Part shown: positions 17,470 to 25,414 of the stretch, piece after piece | How the letters are laid out: each line of letters begins with the position of its first letter | How positions within the stretch are numbered: the stretch's first letter is position 1 | Assembly (NCBI RefSeq): GCF_019443125.1 | Contig: NZ_JAHYXK010000003.1 | Coordinates: forward strand, 62,001 to 126,000 | DNA: 64,000 bases | Origin: Pontibacter aydingkolensis | GTDB taxonomy: Bacteria; Bacteroidota; Bacteroidia; Cytophagales; Hymenobacteraceae | Direction of reading: 5' to 3' | Notes under the pieces: model-generated | The model's input: only the letters and a program-made list of their open reading frames with translations | The model's database searches: none | Told to the model about the DNA's origin: nothing | Position numbers and translations under genes: made by a program

Positions 17470-17838
17470 TTAAGCGTTGCTGCCAGAAGAACCAGCTCCG
17501 CCGGCACCAGAAGTACCAGAGCCGCTGCTAGTTGTGCTGCCACCTGTAGAACCAGAACCACCTGTAGAACCAGATCCGCCGGTTTTACCAGTATTGCCTC
17601 CGCCTTTGTTCTCAGATCCAGAACCAGCTCCGCCAAATGTGCTTCCACTCATGTTTTTGATTTCATCAAGGCCAGCCTGCAGGTTCTTCTCAAGATCTTT
17701 GCTAAGCTTACCAGCCCATTTTCTTACACTGCCACGAGTAACCTCGCCAGTATCTGGTGCCATAAGCAAGCCTGCAATCACACCTGCACTTGCACCTGCT
17801 AAAAGGGCTAAAAGCACTTTTCCGCTATTGTCTTTCAT
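17470..17838 (-). CDS. YtxH-type protein 2 with Gly/Ser repeat tail
   Basis: In this 122-residue protein, residues 6-30 form the membrane segment (VLLALLAGASAGVIAGLLMA) followed by the YtxH hallmark APDTGEVTRGSVRKW. A short amphipathic helix comes next. The last 50 residues are a low-complexity Gly/Ser/Thr tail with the unit GGSGST repeated; at DNA level, an 18-bp direct repeat is visible around 17540-17580. Such a tail could span peptidoglycan or be disordered. The middle member of the three YtxH genes. Function unknown beyond a likely envelope or stress link. Confidence 0.75.
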   Translation of the reverse strand: MKDNSGKVLLALLAGASAGVIAGLLMAPDTGEVTRGSVRKWAGKLSKDLEKNLQAGLDEIKNMSGSTFGGAGSGSENKGGGNTGKTGGSGSTGGSGSTGGSTTSSGSGTSGAGGAGSSGSNA

Positions 17839-18003
17839 AGTTGATATAATTAATAATTTTTGATGTATCTTTTGATTGAGTACTAATAACGTTAGTCTGC
17901 AGCATTAAGTTATATCTATACAACAGAATACTACTATACTTTAGTTAAAAGTATAAAAATTGTTTAAGATACTCTTCATTATTGTTATAAGAAGTTTGGC
18001 GGT

Positions 18004-18423
18004 TTAGCCTCTCAAATCAGCTAAAAGCTTTAGCACCTCGTCTTTTGTTTTGTTAAGGCGAGCCTGTAAGCGGCTTAGTAATTCATTTTCACTGCCCTGC
18101 TGGTAGCTCAGGTCTTCTTCGGTTAGCTCTGCGTAATTTTGGCTTAACTGGCGCTTCACGTCCTCCCACGAACCATGCATCACCAGTTGGTCATCATCCT
18201 GATGCGCGTTTTTACCCATCTTGCTTTTAAGGTTTTCCGTCCAGCCTTTTAGCGTGGTGTTTATATCATCTCCTGCTTTGGTTAAAGTACGTTTCAAGTC
18301 GTCGCGGTTTGCCTGTCCGTTTTTAGGTGCAAGCAAAATACCGGCTGCAATGCCAGCGCCAATACCTGCAAGCGTTGCCATCAGAATTTTGCCATTGTCA
18401 TTGTTCATGTTATCAGTGCGCAT
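18004..18423 (-). CDS. YtxH-CsbD-like fusion protein
   Basis: The 139-residue protein begins with a YtxH segment (residues 11-40, LMATLAGIGAGIAAGILLAP, then KNGQANRDDLKRT). Its C-terminal half, about residues 80-139, has the layout of CsbD-type stress proteins: GSWEDVKRQLSQNYAELTEED followed by ELLSRLQARLNKTKDEV. CsbD proteins are small general-stress proteins of unknown mechanism. A membrane-tethered CsbD domain is inferred. The ATG at 18423 is used; the ATG five codons later is also possible. First of three YtxH paralogues on this strand. Confidence 0.72.
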   Translation of the reverse strand: MRTDNMNNDNGKILMATLAGIGAGIAAGILLAPKNGQANRDDLKRTLTKAGDDINTTLKGWTENLKSKMGKNAHQDDDQLVMHGSWEDVKRQLSQNYAELTEEDLSYQQGSENELLSRLQARLNKTKDEVLKLLADLRG

Positions 18424-18515
18424 GTTATTTTATTATAGTTTATAGTTTTACAGATTAGCGCAGCCCATCGTCGTTTTCATTGTTCAGGAGAAAGCCTGAT
18501 TAAAATAAAATTAGA

Positions 18516-18523
18516 TATTTTTG
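18516..18523 (+). promoter_or_regulatory. Candidate -7 box before the Kazal lipoprotein gene
   Basis: TATTTTTG matches TAnnTTTG exactly. It would give a leader of about 90 nt before the start at 18623. The -33 half is not clear. Confidence 0.35.
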
Positions 18524-18622
18524 CGCTTCAAGTATCATACGGTTGCAGTCCTAGTTGGTTAGTTAGCGACGCAAAACAGTGTGGTAACGTATAACATCCT
18601 ATCAATTTAAAGTATAAAAACT

Positions 18623-18862
18623 ATGAAGAAAATTCTGACCATACTTCCGCTGGCTGCCTTGCTAATGAGCAACTCTTGTACAAAACCTGTGCAAGATGCC
18701 ACAGCCTGTATCGATAAAAGCAAAATAGACCCTGAGAAAATCTGCACCATGCAATACGACCCTGTTTGCGGTTGCGACGGCAAAACGTATGGCAACAACT
18801 GCGAAGCAGACCGCGCCGGTGTTACTTCTTATACCAAAGGCGAATGTGCTGATAAAAACTAA
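18623..18862 (+). CDS. Kazal-type protease-inhibitor lipoprotein
   Basis: This 79-residue protein begins with a lipoprotein signal ([19 protein letters not shown]). The mature part is one Kazal-like domain: C[27 protein letters not shown] spacing split over residues 46-75, with Cys residues at the expected positions and a closing GEC. Kazal domains are serine-protease inhibitors or follistatin-like modules. In bacteria such small surface-anchored forms are thought to protect against proteases, but this is not shown here. The cupin gene starts 17 bp downstream and may be co-transcribed. AAGTATA lies 11 bp before the start codon. Confidence 0.85.
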   Translation: MKKILTILPLAALLMSNSCTKPVQDATACIDKSKIDPEKICTMQYDPVCGCDGKTYGNNCEADRAGVTSYTKGECADKN

Positions 18863-18879
18863 ACTATACTTTAACCGAG

Positions 18880-19251
18880 ATGAGCAAAAAAAAATACTTT
18901 AAGCAAAACAAGCCATTTAAGGTACCTACCACCGACGGCAAACTGATAGAGGAACACTTTGGAAAAGCCTCCACCAACACATCAGGATTTAGCGTGGCAC
19001 ACATGGTTGCCCCTCCTCATTGGGGTGAGCCGCACCAGACACCAGAATTCGATGAGGTAACCATTGTGCTGAGAGGCCGCAAGCTAATAGAGATAGACGG
19101 AGAGGAAGTGGAAGTAAAAGCCGGCGAAACTATTCTTATAAAAGCAGGAACACGTGTCCGCTATGCCAACCCTTACGACGAAGAAACTGAGTACTGGTCT
19201 GTGTGCGTGCCGGCTTTTGATTTTGAAAAAGTAAACCGCGAAGATAGTTGA
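18880..19251 (+). CDS. Cupin-domain protein
   Basis: The 123-residue single-domain cupin has the two conserved motifs, HWGEPHQTPEFDEV (metal-binding His and Glu positions) and GETILIKAGTRVRYANP. There is no signal peptide, so it is cytoplasmic. Small cupins of this type bind a metal and may be isomerases, dioxygenases or sugar-binding proteins; the substrate cannot be read from the sequence. It lies 17 bp after the Kazal lipoprotein gene and ends before a strong bidirectional terminator, which suggests a two-gene unit, although the two products have no obvious shared task. Confidence 0.82.
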   Translation: MSKKKYFKQNKPFKVPTTDGKLIEEHFGKASTNTSGFSVAHMVAPPHWGEPHQTPEFDEVTIVLRGRKLIEIDGEEVEVKAGETILIKAGTRVRYANPYDEETEYWSVCVPAFDFEKVNREDS

Positions 19252-19346
19252 TTGGTAGATTTGGAGATGAGAAGATTTGAAGATGAAAAAGTCTTACAAG
19301 TATGAACTGTAACTCTCGCTCGCCTCTGGCGAGAGAGTCCATTAAC

Positions 19347-19395
19347 TATAATATAAAAGCCCCTGCTAAACTTTAGCAGGGGCTTTTATATTATA
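19347..19395. terminator. Strong bidirectional terminator
   Basis: A near-perfect palindrome of about 24 bp per arm has its stem centre AAGCCCCTGCTAAA/TTTAGCAGGGGCTT extended by the AT-rich arms TATAATATA. It lies between the converging cupin and fabI genes. Confidence 0.9.
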
Positions 19396-19436
19396 GGAGT
19401 CTGAGAAGATCATTTTCAAATCCTCACATCTTCAAA

Positions 19437-20249
19437 TTACTTGCTGATCATCTCCACTATATCCTCAGATATACCCATGCTGCTGAATCCACCATCGTGC
19501 ATCAGGTTCTGCATAGTTACGTAACGTGTTAAGTCCGAGAACAATGTGATAGTGTAATCGGCACATGCTTCTGCAGATGCGTTGCCAAGCGGCGACATTT
19601 TATCTGCGTAATCGTAGAACGCATCAAAGCCACCTACACCAGTACCAGCCGTTGTTTTAGTTGGCGACTGAGAGATCGTGTTAACACGGATCTTTTTGCT
19701 GCGGCCTAAACGGTAACCATAGTTACGCGCAATAGACTCCAGCACCGCCTTCGCCTGCGACATATCGGTATAATCAGGGAATACGCGCTGCGCTGCAATG
19801 TAAGAAAGGGCTACAATAGAACCCCACTCGTTCATGGCGTCCTGCTTCTCGGCAACATGCATTACCTTGTGGAAAGACAAAGCAGAAATATCCAGCGTTT
19901 TCATAAACCAATCATAATTCAGATCGCCGTAGGTTTTGCCTTTACGGATGTTTGGACTCATACCGATAGAATGCAGTACAAAATCCAGCTTACCGCCTAA
20001 GATCTCCTGTGCTTTAGAGAACAAATTCTCCAGGTCTTCCACAGAAGTTGCATCAGCAGGTATAATTTGTGCATTGCACTGCTCTGCCAGTTTATTGATC
20101 TCACCCATACGCATAGCCAGCGGAGCATTCGTCAACACAAACTCAGCACCTTCTTCTTTAGCACGCATCGCTACTTTCCAGGCAATAGACTTTTCGTCCA
20201 GCGCTCCAAAAATTATTCCTTTCTTTCCTTTAAGCAGATTATAAGACAT
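19437..20249 (-). CDS. fabI: Enoyl-[acyl-carrier-protein] reductase (NADH), FabI type
   Basis: The 270-residue short-chain-dehydrogenase-like enzyme catalyses the last step of each fatty-acid elongation round, reducing enoyl-ACP with NADH. The nucleotide-binding segment GIIFGALDEKSIAWKVA has the FabI-specific form. The catalytic pair Tyr160-x6-Lys167 is in PDYTDMSQAK, with Tyr150 upstream as in other FabI enzymes. The length is that of the Bacteroidota form. It is cytoplasmic and is the family inhibited by triclosan. The gene is monocistronic, with a terminator downstream and a repeat element upstream. Confidence 0.95.
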   Translation of the reverse strand: MSYNLLKGKKGIIFGALDEKSIAWKVAMRAKEEGAEFVLTNAPLAMRMGEINKLAEQCNAQIIPADATSVEDLENLFSKAQEILGGKLDFVLHSIGMSPNIRKGKTYGDLNYDWFMKTLDISALSFHKVMHVAEKQDAMNEWGSIVALSYIAAQRVFPDYTDMSQAKAVLESIARNYGYRLGRSKKIRVNTISQSPTKTTAGTGVGGFDAFYDYADKMSPLGNASAEACADYTITLFSDLTRYVTMQNLMHDGGFSSMGISEDIVEMISK

Positions 20250-20370
20250 GTCTTTATCGTTGTTTTATACTTTCAAAGATTTGAGCAGGCAATATAGCAA
20301 TAACTAAGTATAACTCAAGATGCAAGGGTAGTACATTCTGGTGAACAGGTAGTAAACGTATGTGGTATCT

Positions 20371-20582
20371 AGTCCAACCACCCCTGCCCCTCCTTATCCA
20401 AGGAGGGGAGTTCTGCTATTACTTTAGCAAAAGTATAAGTTCTGTAGTTCTTGCTTAACCTCCCTTCTACCAAGATCCTTTCAGGATGACAAAAAGGAAT
20501 TTCTTTAACTATTATGATGGCAGTGGAAATAGTAATAGCAGGCTCCCCGCCTTAGATAAGGAGGGGTAGGGGTGGTTGGACC
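20371..20582. repeat. Palindromic intergenic repeat element, copy B
   Basis: This is the clearest copy of the family. About 40 bp at the left (AGTCCAACCACCCCTGCC, then CTCCTTATCCAAGGAGGGGAG) recur inverted at the right end (CTCCCCGCCTTAGATAAGGA, then GGGGTAGGGGTGGTTGGACC). The inverted similarity goes on inward through CTGCTATTACT. Each arm is itself a hairpin (CCCTCCTT...AAGGAGGG). The core has AACCTCCCTTCTACCAAG and AGGATGACAAAA. There is no ORF. It sits between fabI and recN. Confidence 0.8.
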
Positions 20583-20657
20583 CAGTATAGTTGAATCGGG
20601 GACAAAGATGTCCCCCCATCAGAGAGGTTTCGGACAAGAAAGTCCGAAACAGCATAA

Positions 20658-20697
20658 TAGCACCCCCTCCTGTTTTTAGGAGGGGGCAGGGGAGGTC
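20658..20697. repeat. Half-element hairpin related to the palindromic repeats
   Basis: CACCCCCTCCTGTTTTTAGG followed by AGGGGGCAGGGGAGG has the same CCCTCC-loop-GGAGGG plus GGGGCAGGGG design as the arms of copies A-C. It abuts the recN stop codon and could act as its transcription end, although no T-tract follows on the minus strand. Confidence 0.45.
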
Positions 20698-22377
20698 TTA
20701 CATCGCCAGCAACTCCTTCGCACTTTTAAAAGCACTGGCGCTCGGGTTGGCACCGGCTATCATGTGTGCTATTTCGTTTACGCGTTCCTCTTTGTTTAGC
20801 TTTTTAATGCGGCTAATGGTGCGGTCTTCGGTATCGTGCTTGTACACGAAGTAATGTGCGTTGCCTTGTGCAGCGATCTGCGGCAAGTGTGAAATAGCAA
20901 TAATCTGGTGCTTCTGCGCCATCTGCTGCATCATCTTACCTACTTTCACAGCTACCTCTCCGGATATACCTGTATCAATTTCATCGAACACGATGGTTGG
21001 CAAGGCAGTTTTATCAGCCAGCATATACTTAACGCTTAGCATCAACCTCGAGAACTCACCACCGGATGCTGCTTTTACCAGCGATTGCGGCTGCGCTCCT
21101 TTGTTGGCGCTGAAAAGTATACTTATCTCATCGGTACCCGTGGCAGATGGTGTTGTATTGGCATGCTGAATAACGATGCGCGCGTTAGGCATACCAAGTT
21201 CGGCAAGCAAAGTATAAAGCTCCTGCTCAAACTGGCCGAAGGATGATTTTCTACGCTCTGAAAGTATGGCTGCTTTGCCAAGCACTTCCTTCTCTGCTTC
21301 TTCCATCGCTTTTTTAGTGCTGGCAATGGCTGCGTCCAGATTAAGAACACTACCTACTTTGCCTTCCAGGTCGCGCTGTATTTCAAGTAACTCGGCATTA
21401 GATTGTACCTGGTGCTTACGCTGCAACGTATAGATCATGTTCAGGCGTTCCTGCACTTCTACAGTCCGCTCCGGGTCTGCCTCTGTTTTACGTTCCGCGT
21501 CTTCCAGTTCACCGGCAATATCGCTCAGCTCTATCATGCAACTTTCGGTGCGGGTACGCAATTCGTCGTACTTAGGAGAGAACTGTGCCAGTTGCGCGAT
21601 AAGGTGTGCTGTGTCTTTTAAAGCTGAGGTAATGTTAAATTCCGATTCTGTAAGGTACTGAACAGCCTGCGTTAGCTTAACTTTTATATCTTCGGCATTC
21701 TCCAATTGCTTCAGTTCGTTCTCCATTTCTTCCTGCTCTGCTTCCTGCAGGTTTGCCTCCTCCAGTTCGTTCAGCAGGAAAGTATGGTAATCCAGTTCTT
21801 TCTGTGCTTGTGCCAGTTGGTCTTCCAGTTTCTTAAATTCGGAGTCCAGCTTTTTATACTTGCGGTACGTGTCGTTGTAGTCCTTTAAGTATGACAGGTT
21901 GCCAGCGTAAATATCAAGCGAGGTGTTCCCGGCATACACATCCAGGATGTTAAGCTGATAACTGGTGTCTCCCAATTGCAGCGTGTCGTGCTGCGAGTGG
22001 ATATCCATCAGGTTCTCCCCTATCTTACGGATCACGTCCAGCGTTACCGGTGTGTCGTTTACAAAGGCACGTGACTTGCCGCTTGGGCTTATCTCACGGC
22101 GAAGTATACATTGGTCGTCGTAATCCAGGTCCTCGGCAATAAAGATTTCCTTCAGGTTATACAACGAGATATCAAAAACACCTTCTATCACACACTTCTG
22201 CTCCTGGTCGAACAGCAGTTTAGAGTCGGCACGGTTGCCCAGCAACAAACCAATGGCACCCAGCATAATGGATTTACCGGCACCTGTTTCGCCTGTAATA
22301 ATATTAAGCACCGGAGAAGGGTTCATCTCCAGCTTCTCGATCAGGGCGTAATTTTTAATTTTAAGATCTATCAGCAT
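20698..22377 (-). CDS. recN: DNA repair protein RecN
   Basis: The 559-residue SMC-like ATPase acts in double-strand-break repair. Walker A is GETGAGKS at about residues 29-36. Long coiled-coil arms cover about residues 155-370. The C-terminal half has the ABC signature region ASGGEFSRLMLSVKYMLA and the Walker B/D-loop IVFDEIDTGISGEVAVKVG. The length is typical. It is the last gene of the conserved Bacteroidota order bamD-rpoZ-coaBC-porD-recN, but here it is separated from porD by a small ORF and about 280 bp of spacer, so it may have its own promoter. Confidence 0.96.
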   Translation of the reverse strand: MLIDLKIKNYALIEKLEMNPSPVLNIITGETGAGKSIMLGAIGLLLGNRADSKLLFDQEQKCVIEGVFDISLYNLKEIFIAEDLDYDDQCILRREISPSGKSRAFVNDTPVTLDVIRKIGENLMDIHSQHDTLQLGDTSYQLNILDVYAGNTSLDIYAGNLSYLKDYNDTYRKYKKLDSEFKKLEDQLAQAQKELDYHTFLLNELEEANLQEAEQEEMENELKQLENAEDIKVKLTQAVQYLTESEFNITSALKDTAHLIAQLAQFSPKYDELRTRTESCMIELSDIAGELEDAERKTEADPERTVEVQERLNMIYTLQRKHQVQSNAELLEIQRDLEGKVGSVLNLDAAIASTKKAMEEAEKEVLGKAAILSERRKSSFGQFEQELYTLLAELGMPNARIVIQHANTTPSATGTDEISILFSANKGAQPQSLVKAASGGEFSRLMLSVKYMLADKTALPTIVFDEIDTGISGEVAVKVGKMMQQMAQKHQIIAISHLPQIAAQGNAHYFVYKHDTEDRTISRIKKLNKEERVNEIAHMIAGANPSASAFKSAKELLAM

Positions 22378-22551
22378 ATAAGTAGTCTCGAGACTATAGA
22401 CATAAGATGTAAGACTTTTTGCCTATGCTAAAGTTCGGTATTTCTGTAAATATTTTTGATGTAGTTAAAGTATAATTTATACTTTGGACTGCTGGTTAAG
22501 ATAAAGGATTTTTTCTTCTCCTCCAGTATTAAGATTCAGTTTTACTAATAT

Positions 22552-22620
22552 AACTAGTTTAACCTCCGGGCGTAGGGGCCCTCTTTTTTTCTACCAAGAA
22601 CCTTTTGGATGACAAAATGG
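22552..22620. repeat. Core fragment of the palindromic repeat family
   Basis: TTTAACCTCC and TCTACCAAGAACC plus GGATGACAAAATGGG match the core of copy B (20456-20497), but the long inverted arms are missing. The fragment lies in the recN upstream spacer. Confidence 0.5.
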
Positions 22621-22657
22621 GAAGATAAGATTTAGGATGAGGCACCTAAAGTATACT

Positions 22658-22888
22658 TTAATAAGGCGCTTCTATATCATAAAAGATCTCCTCCACCTCA
22701 TCTGGCGTAAACTCATGCTTGTTAAAACGAAAGTCTTTCAGCTGTAACCTACTTGAGTTTATACTTGATAATGAACCAGCTAGCACGGCTTTAGTGCGCA
22801 ACACGACCTGCACAACAGGTTGTTGCAGTAGTTCGGGTAAACGTTGCTCTAAATCTTTCTGAAAAATGCGGACCTGGCGTTTGCCCAT
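22658..22888 (-). CDS. Small protein of unknown function, 76 residues
   Basis: The ORF encodes a basic N-terminal half (MGKRQVRIFQKDLEQRLPEL) and an acidic end (EFTPDEVEEIFYDIEAPY). It has no signal peptide and no known motif. Its frame and codon use look coding and it sits in the otherwise conserved porD-recN interval, so it is probably a real gene, perhaps lineage-specific. A short spacer of 74 bp separates it from porD upstream. The function is unknown. Confidence 0.55.
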   Translation of the reverse strand: MGKRQVRIFQKDLEQRLPELLQQPVVQVVLRTKAVLAGSLSSINSSRLQLKDFRFNKHEFTPDEVEEIFYDIEAPY

Positions 22889-22962
22889 AGTATAAAGTAT
22901 AATATCAGGCAGATTGTTCTGCTGCCGTGAAGTTACGCTCTTTTACCGAAATTCTAAAAATT

Positions 22963-23868
22963 TTAGCGTTTTAGCAAAACTTCGTATTTACCATTGTTGG
23001 TGGGGTCTGTTTGGGAGAGTAATGTGAAGGCCTGCTGTTTTTGTGCAGGTGTAGCATTTTTGAACATATTTACAAGTTCATCGGCCTTGGCATCAAAGAA
23101 AGAACGGACAACTGCAGAGTTTGGCTTTTGCTGTTGCAGGCGCTGCACACTTTCCAGAACCGTAATTACCGACTGGCGTGCCTTCTCCGGGTTTTCCACC
23201 ATAATATCTAGCCCCTGCCGGTGCATGTTATAAAGTCCTTCGCGGTAAGGCAAGAACTGCGGGTCCTGCATGTTGTCGATCAGCCAATAGCGGTTGCGGT
23301 TGCTGTCGAAAGCTTTCCAGCCTTGGTAACCAGGCCCTTGCGAGGCAGCCAGGTTAACTATGCCCCTTGCTTTATCAAAGGCAGCTGCTCCACCCAAACG
23401 GCCAAAGCTGTCGTTATCTATGCCTATGATCATGTAAGCATAAAATGCCAGCATCGAAGAAAGGTTGGAAGTATAACTGTTCTCTGCAAAGTCAAGTGGT
23501 TGGGCGGTATTAAACTGGAAGGTCCAGTCTTTGTCGATAAAAGAGAAGAGCGTGGATTCATAGCCTGTGCCATAAGCTGGTCTCACAGAAACTACCTGCA
23601 CATTTGCTCTAAACACCCCGATTTCCGGCATCTCCGTCAGGTTTATCAATAGGCGGCATTTAATTCGTTCGTCTGGTCTGTAAGCCTGGTCGGTCCAGCG
23701 GCGGTTGTTCATGAACTCGAAAATGCGCGTTTGCATGTCTGTAAACAACTGCTTGTCTGTGTACTGTACCTGCTCGCTGTTAACCACAACATCACACTGC
23801 AGCTCCTGGGCATTGGCTGTCCAAGCTGTCAGGCAAAACATCAGCATAACAAGTATCTTCTTAACCAT
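22963..23868 (-). CDS. porD: PorD/DUF4835 family protein, T9SS-associated
   Basis: The 301-residue protein has a Sec signal peptide (ILVMLMFCLTAWTANAQ) and begins its mature part with ELQCDVVVNSEQVQ, the usual start of the DUF4835 family. PorD proteins are linked to the type IX secretion system in Bacteroidota and are thought to be periplasmic or outer-membrane associated. The two T9SS cargo proteins at 7496-11901 support an active T9SS in this organism. The start overlaps the coaB end by 8 bp, showing tight co-transcription with coaC-coaB. The symbol follows the family name; direct function is not shown here. Confidence 0.82.
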   Translation of the reverse strand: MVKKILVMLMFCLTAWTANAQELQCDVVVNSEQVQYTDKQLFTDMQTRIFEFMNNRRWTDQAYRPDERIKCRLLINLTEMPEIGVFRANVQVVSVRPAYGTGYESTLFSFIDKDWTFQFNTAQPLDFAENSYTSNLSSMLAFYAYMIIGIDNDSFGRLGGAAAFDKARGIVNLAASQGPGYQGWKAFDSNRNRYWLIDNMQDPQFLPYREGLYNMHRQGLDIMVENPEKARQSVITVLESVQRLQQQKPNSAVVRSFFDAKADELVNMFKNATPAQKQQAFTLLSQTDPTNNGKYEVLLKR

Positions 23869-24553
23869 GTGTTCGTTCCCAGATCAGGTTTACAATATCT
23901 TCGGCTACCTCCGTTTTCTGCTTAAGCTCAAAAGCGGTGGTAGCGTCTTTTTCAATAATTGTTACTTTATTTGTGTCGTGCTTAAAGCCAGCCCCCGGAT
24001 CATTCAGCGAGTTCAGCACGATCATGTCCAGATTCTTTTTCTGCAGCTTTTCGCGGGCATTTGCACTTTCGTTGTGCGTTTCCAGGGCAAAGCCTACCGA
24101 AAACTGGCCTTCTTTTTTCTCTTTGCCGAGGGCCGCTGCTATATCAACGTTCTTAACCAGTTCTATCGTCAGTTCGTCGCCGCTTTTTTTGATTTTTTTA
24201 TCAGCAACCATTTTAGGTCTGTAGTCGGCCACAGCTGCTGCATATACTATAATATCAGCCTTTGGCGCCAGCTGCTTTACAGCGGCATACATTTCGTCGG
24301 CAGTAGTAACCGGGGTAATATTTATACTTTGGCTTTCTGCCTTAATATTTACAGGGCCAGAAACCAACTGCACCTTAGCTCCGCGTGCTGCAAAGCACTC
24401 GGCTAATGCGTAACCCATTTTACCCGTAGAGTGGTTCCCGATAAAGCGCACCGGATCGATAGGCTCGTGGGTTGGGCCAGCTGTAAGAAGTATAGTTTTG
24501 TCTTTAAACGAGTTTTCGGTCACCTGCAAAATATTTCTGAAGTACCTGAACAA
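23861..24553 (-). CDS. coaB: Phosphopantothenate--cysteine ligase half of CoaBC (frameshifted)
   Basis: The ORF holds a complete CoaB domain: KTILLTAGPTHEPIDPVRFI, GNHSTGKMGYALAE, VYAAAVADYRPK and the lysine-rich KKIKKS region. It joins cysteine to phosphopantothenate in coenzyme A synthesis. In Bacteroidota CoaB is normally fused behind CoaC in one protein. Here it is in the +1 frame relative to coaC and overlaps it by 50 bp. Its only starts are a TTG at 24553 or a GTG near 24526, both inside the coaC end. One base less at about 24515-24535 would fuse the frames. It could be a sequencing error, a true split or recoding; see findings. Confidence 0.85.
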   Translation of the reverse strand: MFRYFRNILQVTENSFKDKTILLTAGPTHEPIDPVRFIGNHSTGKMGYALAECFAARGAKVQLVSGPVNIKAESQSINITPVTTADEMYAAVKQLAPKADIIVYAAAVADYRPKMVADKKIKKSGDELTIELVKNVDIAAALGKEKKEGQFSVGFALETHNESANAREKLQKKNLDMIVLNSLNDPGAGFKHDTNKVTIIEKDATTAFELKQKTEVAEDIVNLIWERTHG

Positions 24554-25064
24554 TCTCTTCCGGCTCTGCCATGCGCCCCTGCCCTATTAAGCCGCTTGCC
24601 AACTCGCCGTAACCAGCCTCTATTATATGGTTGCCGTAGCCGCGTAACTTTGTAAAGTTATTTTGTACCGATGGGTGCTGGTACATGTCCAGGTCCATGG
24701 CAGGAGCTACAAAAACAGGGCAGCGTGCCGAAAGATAAGTAGCTGTTAGTAGATTGTCGCAGAAGCCATTAGCCATTTTAGCCACAGTGTTGGCACTTGC
24801 CGGGGCTATTACCATCGCATCGCCCCATAGGCCAAGGTCTACGTGGTTATTCCACGTGCCGGTTTCGTCTTTCACAAATTGGGTGAGCACCGGCCTTTTA
24901 GAAAGTGTGGCTAAGGTTAGGGGGGTAATAAACTCAGAAGCAGAAGTGGTCAGGATAACCTGCACTTCTGCTTCTGCTTTTATGAGTTCACGAACCAGTA
25001 AGGCCGCTTTGTACGCAGCTATACTTCCGCAAACTCCTAATATGATCTTTTTATGCCGGAGCAT
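24504..25064 (-). CDS. coaC: Phosphopantothenoylcysteine decarboxylase half of CoaBC (frameshifted)
   Basis: The 187-residue ORF is the flavin-dependent CoaC domain: KIILGVCGSIAAYKAA (FMN binding), the active-site His in NNHVDLG, APASANTVAKMANG, and APAMDLDMYQHP with the PxMNxxMW-type segment. It decarboxylates phosphopantothenoylcysteine in coenzyme A synthesis. The frame runs off the domain into GDRKLV and stops, where the normal protein would go on into CoaB. It starts 9 bp after rpoZ, in the conserved operon. The two halves together look complete, so function is probably kept if both are made. Confidence 0.87.
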   Translation of the reverse strand: MLRHKKIILGVCGSIAAYKAALLVRELIKAEAEVQVILTTSASEFITPLTLATLSKRPVLTQFVKDETGTWNNHVDLGLWGDAMVIAPASANTVAKMANGFCDNLLTATYLSARCPVFVAPAMDLDMYQHPSVQNNFTKLRGYGNHIIEAGYGELASGLIGQGRMAEPEEIVQVLQKYFAGDRKLV

Positions 25065-25073
25065 TTGCCCGTA

Positions 25074-25403
25074 TTACAGGGAAATTTCCTCTGAAGTTTC
25101 CTCGTCTGGTGTACGGAAGTATACTTTTCCTTCCAGGAACTCCTCGATAGCAAGACTGGTAGGCTTTGGTAAACGCTCGTAGTATTTAGAGATCTCGATC
25201 TGCTCGCGGTTCTCGAATACTTCCTCCAGGTTATCTACGGTTGTTGCAAATTCAGCCAGTTTAGAGTTCAACTCTTCCTTTATCTTAACTGCAACCTGGT
25301 TCGCTCTTTTAGAAATAATAGACACAGACATGTAAACGTTACCGGTTTGCTCTGCAAAGTCGGCCATGTTGCGCGTAACGATTGTTGATGGAACTGATGC
25401 CAT
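25074..25403 (-). CDS. rpoZ: DNA-directed RNA polymerase subunit omega (Bacteroidota type)
   Basis: The 109-residue protein has the short form of omega/Rpb6 found in Bacteroidota: an N-terminal VTRNMADFAEQTGNVYMSV segment, then IISKRANQVAVKIKEELN with the conserved R-A-x-Q-x-A-x-K helix. It helps assembly and stability of RNA polymerase through the beta' subunit. The position between bamD (11 bp upstream) and coaC (9 bp downstream) is the usual one in this phylum and supports the call. The palindrome AAGTATACTT at 25117 falls within its codons for Lys-Val-Tyr-Phe. Confidence 0.9.
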   Translation of the reverse strand: MASVPSTIVTRNMADFAEQTGNVYMSVSIISKRANQVAVKIKEELNSKLAEFATTVDNLEEVFENREQIEISKYYERLPKPTSLAIEEFLEGKVYFRTPDEETSEEISL

Positions 25404-25414
25404 ATATTTTATAC

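Noticed and set aside
17477-17863. Proline-rich plus-strand ORF of 128 residues
   Set aside because: It is the antisense shadow of the Gly/Ser repeat tail of the YtxH gene; Gly and Ser/Thr codons read as Pro and Val/Glu on the other strand. No start context or homology is evident.
23861-25064. coaB and coaC as two normal separate genes
   Set aside because: The 50-bp out-of-frame overlap, the missing ATG for coaB and the junk tail of coaC fit a disrupted fusion better than an ancestral two-gene layout.
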